Below, one piece after another: positions 6,282 to 9,463 of a stretch of DNA of 9,463 bases (positions are counted from its first letter, which is position 1; each line of letters starts with the position of its first letter). The notes under the pieces were generated by a model. That model saw only the letters and a list, made by a program, of their open reading frames with translations. It ran no database searches and had not been told where the DNA came from. Source of the stretch: Actinomycetota bacterium (GTDB lineage Bacteria; Actinomycetota; Rubrobacteria; Rubrobacterales; Rubrobacteraceae); the NCBI GenBank assembly GCA_020200675.1, contig JAIVIG010000300.1, positions 1 through 9,463 on the forward strand, written 5' to 3'. Position numbers and translations under genes: made by a program.

Positions 6282-7037
6282 CGCCCCAGCGTTGGCTACC
6301 TCCTGAGCGTACGCATACGCATAGCCGCCGGAGTTGTCCCGGTCCCAGTAGTGGTGTCCCTCGTACATGTGGTTGTTGGCGTTATCCACGATCCACTTGT
6401 CGGGGTGTTGATCCGGCCAGTGCTGCACGCCGGCCCACTCGTAGCCCGAGACGGACACGAGCTTCCCGTCGCCGTTGCCCCTGATGGCGTTGAGGGCTTG
6501 CTGGGAGGCCAGCTCCCATCCTTGCGCGCCTGAGGGCATGGCGACCGGCTCGGCCATCAGACCGTAGCCGATGACGCCAGGATCGGCCTTGAAAGCCGCG
6601 CTGATCCGGCGCCACACGTCGGCGAAATGGGCGCGGGTCACCTGCGCCGAGTCGATGGGGCGCCGGATCCCCGGTTTGCCGGCGTGGAGGTAGTAATCTC
6701 CGTAGTTGTGCAGGTCGAGCAAGACCTGAAGACTGGCCGCCCTCGCTTGTGCCCCGGTGTCCCGCAGCCGGCTCAACTCGGTCGCGTCCAGCTCCCCGCC
6801 GAGGGTTCGCTGCAGGTGCTCCCAGCGAAAAGCCAGGCGGACGAGATCCATGCCCCGTCCGGCGAGGTAATCGAAGGTCTCCCGGGATTCGTAGTGGTAG
6901 GCGGTGTCGTAGACGCCGGGTTTGCGGTTCGAGAACCTGCTCTTCTTGGACGGCGGGTCCGGCGTACCGAACTCCGCCCCGCACACGCTGATGCCCCGCA
7001 GGTACAGCACTTTGCGCTTTTGTTGACCTACTCGCAT
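6270..7037 (-). pseudogene. GH5-type glycosidase (cellulase-like), truncated before the nucleophile
   Basis: The 255-residue frame encodes the first two thirds of a GH5-like (beta/alpha)8 glycosidase. Visible: strand-1 YLRGISVCGAEFG (12-24), the VRLAFRWE strand with the conserved Arg (67), DLHNYGDYY with the conserved His (110), an acid/base region GLMAEP (Glu163), and GHHYWD with the conserved His-Tyr (229-230). Two problems are visible. The Asn that normally precedes the acid/base Glu (NEP) is Ala162. The frame also stops at TAG 6270-6272 right after ANAGARGF, before the strand carrying the nucleophile Glu. There is no signal peptide, although most relatives are secreted, and an in-frame TAA lies 21 bases upstream of the ATG at 7037, so the N-terminus may be shortened too. 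I infer an inactive fragment. It follows the GGDEF-EAL gene in tandem after a 155-base gap. Confidence 0.7.
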
Positions 7038-7068
7038 GCTCGGTACGTATGCCTCTTACTGGGAAGAC

Positions 7069-7121
7069 TTGCGCACGCGATTATCCGCCCGTGGCCCGCA
7101 CGAACCACCTTCGTTGCGCAC
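7069..7121. repeat. Direct repeat TTGCGCAC (two copies) upstream of the glycosidase
   Basis: TTGCGCAC occurs at 7069-7076 and 7114-7121, 45 bases start to start, flanking a -10-like GATAAT on the minus strand (7085-7080) that points to the glycosidase. No good -35 box is visible. It could be an operator pair or chance. The rest of the 155-base gap (7038-7192) holds nothing else I can identify. Confidence 0.25.
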
Positions 7122-7192
7122 CTCTGTATGTCCCCGTGGGAGGTTTGCGGCGACGATATCTGGAAAAGCTTGCCCTGCCTAAACCGAGAAGG

Positions 7193-9463
7193 CTATCGTG
7201 CCAAGAACTCCGATGCGGCTTGGAGAGGGAGCGGTTTTGCGAAGTAGTAGCCCTGGGCCAGCTCGCAGCCCATCTCTTTTAGCTGCTTCGCCTGATCGGC
7301 TCTCTCCACCCCCTCGGCTATGGCACTCATGCCCAAAGTGTGGGCCAGGTCTATGACCGTCTGCGCTATCGCCGCGTCCTTGGCGTTTTCCCCGATCCCG
7401 TCTACGAACGACTTATCCAGCTTGAGGTCGTCTGCCGGTAGCCGCCTTAGGTAGGAGAGCGAGGAATAGCCCGTCCCGAAGTCGTCGATGGAGATGCGCA
7501 CCCCTAACGCCTTTAGCCGGTCGAGGTGCATACTTTGATCCGCCGTCGCCCTTATGTAGACGGTCTCGGTGATGTCGAGGCACAGCGAACCGGCTTCGAG
7601 CCCGGTCTCTTGCAGTATCTCTTCGACGGTTTGGATACAATCGGGATGCTGAAGCTGCTTGGCCGAGAAGTTGACGCACGTGACGAGCGGCGGGATGCGG
7701 GAGTGCCACTCTTTCGCTTGCTCGCAGGCCTCCTTCAGCACTCGACCTCCGATAGACACGATGAGGCCGGTCTCCTCGGCGAGCGGCACGAATTGCCCGG
7801 GGTTTAAGAGCCCCTGCTCCGGGTGCTCCCACCTCACCAGAGCCTCCACACCCCACACCTCGCCGGTCTGGAGGTTGATGATGGGCTGGTAATGGACCCT
7901 GAACTCCTCGTTCTCCAAGGCACGCCGCAGATCGTTCTCCATCTGCAAGCGCTCCAAGGCCCGCTCGTGCATGCTCGGCTCGAAGACCTCGTACTTGAGG
8001 ATACCCTTTTCCTTGGCCCAATACATGGCCGCATCGGCGTCCCTGAGCAGCTCCTCGGGGCGCTTCGTGCGGGCATCTCCCAAAGCGATACCGATGCTGG
8101 TCGTGACCGCAAACTCCCTCCCGTCCAGGACGAACGGTTGTTGGAAACACTCCACTATCCGCCCGGCCACCCGCACCGCGTCGCTCGCCCCCTCCACGTC
8201 CTCGACGAGCACGGTGAACTCGTCCCCGCCGAAGCGGGTGAGAGTATCCTCGGGCCTGAGGCAGCCCCGCAAGCGTTCTGCCACCGCAACCAACAGCCTA
8301 TCCCCTGTCTCGTGCCCCAAGGAATCGTTTATGACCTTGAAGTTGTCCAGGTCCATGAAGAGCACCGCAACCTCTTGCCCCTGTCGCCTCCTGGTGCGCC
8401 TGAGGCTCTGCTCGACACGATCCACGAACAGCTGGCGGTTGGGCAGGCCAGTGAGGAGGTCGTGGAACGCCTGGTGGTGCAGGCGCTCCTCCAGAGTCTT
8501 GCGTTCTGTCATGTCGTGCACGGTGCCGATCATCCGTAAGGATTCTCCTCCCTCCCCATGAACAACCTCGCCACGGCGCTGGATCCATCGCACCTCCCCG
8601 TCCGGTCGCACTATGCGGTGCTCGAACTCGTATGACTCGGCCTTGCGGGAAGCGTCTTCGATAGCCGCTCTGAATAGGTACCTGTCGTCTGGGTGAAACA
8701 CCTCCTCTACTGTCTCGAGGGTGGGCGAAAACTGTTGCGGCTCGAAGCCGTAGATGCGGTAAGCCTCGTCCGACCACCACACCTCGCCCGTCTTCAGGTT
8801 CCACTCCCAGCTGCCCAGGTGGGCTATGCGCTGGGCGTCGGACAGGCTAGCCTCGCTGCTTCTCAAGGCTTCATCGGCCCGCTTGCGCTTGATGCCCTGA
8901 GCGATGACGTTAGCTACAGATGCTAGCGCCTCGATGGTGTCCTCTTCAAGAGGCTCGAGGGCGAACATCCCCATGATCCCCACCAGCTGATCCTCCACGA
9001 CCAAGGGGTGACCGGCGAAGGCCACCATCCCCTCCCGTTCGGCCCATTCTTTGTCATCGACACGGGGATCGTGTAAGACGTCGTTGGTTAGATGCGGCAG
9101 CCGCTCCTGGGCGATGAGGCCGATCTTGTACTCCCCGACGGGTACACGGCTGTAAGCGCCGTCGAGGCGGGTGTACATCCCCGCGCTGGCCCGCAGCTCC
9201 AGCACGTCCTCCTCTTCGTTCAAGGTCCAGATGCGGGCGAACGCCGCGCCTAAGTGACGGACCATGCACTTCGTGCACCACTGCAGGATGCTTCCCATGG
9301 TGCCGCCCTTGGCAAAAGCGGCGTTCACTTCTGCCCGTAACGTTGCGTGACGTGTCTGCCTGGCCTTCTCCTCCTCTCCCGCCTTGCGCTCGGTTATGTC
9401 CTGGATTTGAGCTATGCCATAGAGCGGGTGTCCTTCCTGATCTCTCACCACGGAGGCGTTGAG
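7193..9463 (-). CDS. PAS-GAF-PAS-GGDEF-EAL bifunctional c-di-GMP synthase/phosphodiesterase (5' end outside window)
   Basis: The frame is open through the right edge. The first visible residues (LNASVVRDQEG, then IAQIQDITERK) are the end of a PAS domain, so the GTG at 9451 is not the true start. Numbering from that GTG: GAF about 31-190; PAS about 200-316 (ends TVHDMTERK); GGDEF about 325-490, with RPED (399-402) five residues before GGDEF (408-412), giving active and inhibitory sites; EAL about 505-750. EAL-domain residues present: E536-A-L, R540, W541, N594, E629, D656-D657, K677, E713 and Q733. The first Glu of the usual E-x-T-E motif is Asp (DITE, D626). No membrane helix is visible in this part. 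PAS and GAF modules suggest control by a small ligand, redox state or light, which cannot be read here. Whether synthesis or hydrolysis dominates is open. Stop is TAG 7193-7195. Confidence 0.92.
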   Translation of the reverse strand, partial: LNASVVRDQEGHPLYGIAQIQDITERKAGEEEKARQTRHATLRAEVNAAFAKGGTMGSILQWCTKCMVRHLGAAFARIWTLNEEEDVLELRASAGMYTRLDGAYSRVPVGEYKIGLIAQERLPHLTNDVLHDPRVDDKEWAEREGMVAFAGHPLVVEDQLVGIMGMFALEPLEEDTIEALASVANVIAQGIKRKRADEALRSSEASLSDAQRIAHLGSWEWNLKTGEVWWSDEAYRIYGFEPQQFSPTLETVEEVFHPDDRYLFRAAIEDASRKAESYEFEHRIVRPDGEVRWIQRRGEVVHGEGGESLRMIGTVHDMTERKTLEERLHHQAFHDLLTGLPNRQLFVDRVEQSLRRTRRRQGQEVAVLFMDLDNFKVINDSLGHETGDRLLVAVAERLRGCLRPEDTLTRFGGDEFTVLVEDVEGASDAVRVAGRIVECFQQPFVLDGREFAVTTSIGIALGDARTKRPEELLRDADAAMYWAKEKGILKYEVFEPSMHERALERLQMENDLRRALENEEFRVHYQPIINLQTGEVWGVEALVRWEHPEQGLLNPGQFVPLAEETGLIVSIGGRVLKEACEQAKEWHSRIPPLVTCVNFSAKQLQHPDCIQTVEEILQETGLEAGSLCLDITETVYIRATADQSMHLDRLKALGVRISIDDFGTGYSSLSYLRRLPADDLKLDKSFVDGIGENAKDAAIAQTVIDLAHTLGMSAIAEGVERADQAKQLKEMGCELAQGYYFAKPLPLQAASEFLAR

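Noticed and set aside
6299..6533. Plus-strand continuation of the membrane-protein frame across the glycosidase
   Set aside because: This is antisense to well-recognised GH5 motifs, and its sequence (repeated Val/Pro/Arg) has no protein-like pattern.
1..9463. Insertion sequence, phage genes, CRISPR array, tRNA or rRNA
   Set aside because: I found no transposase or integrase motifs, no regularly spaced repeats and no tRNA-like or rRNA-like sequence. The lesions are best explained by point changes and deletion.

Overview
The window is high-GC bacterial DNA. GGDEF-EAL proteins, a cytochrome P450, a GH5-type glycosidase and a hydantoinase-B remnant occur together with GTG/TTG starts and G/C-rich third positions. 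This suggests a high-GC actinobacterium, and the protein style resembles Rubrobacter. That placement is inference from sequence style, not a database match.

Layout: (1) Positions 1-2367, + strand: a membrane-anchored GAF-PAS-GGDEF-EAL c-di-GMP protein whose 5' end lies outside the window. An in-frame TGA at 1708-1710 interrupts it exactly at the Trp of the EALVRW motif; the rest of the EAL domain continues in the same frame to 2367. (2) 2553-3782, +: an intact 12-helix MFS transporter with its own promoter-like element. (3) 3827-5203, -: an intact soluble cytochrome P450, convergent with the MFS gene; a G/C-rich hairpin fills the 44 bases between the two stops. (4) 5204-5363: a divergent intergenic region in which -10 elements of both strands overlap. 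(5) 5364 to about 6136-6180, +: an unrecognised multi-helix membrane protein, interrupted by an in-frame TAG at 5868-5870 and with an unclear 3' end. (6) 6270-7037, -: a GH5-type glycosidase cut off before its nucleophile, followed across a sharp junction by the last ~40 codons of a hydantoinase B/oxoprolinase gene (6137-6268, -), in another frame. (7) 7193-9463, -: an intact but 5'-cut PAS-GAF-PAS-GGDEF-EAL protein.

Two c-di-GMP turnover proteins in opposite orientation therefore bracket a small metabolic/transport segment (MFS, P450) and a patch of decaying genes (5.4-7.0 kb). The main point of interest is the cluster of lesions: two in-frame stops, a truncated enzyme and a gene remnant within about 5.5 kb. 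I found no CRISPR array, tRNA, rRNA, transposase or phage gene, and no convincing new multi-gene system. The most testable question is whether the TGA that removes the phosphodiesterase half of the first protein is a true mutation, a readthrough site or a sequence error.
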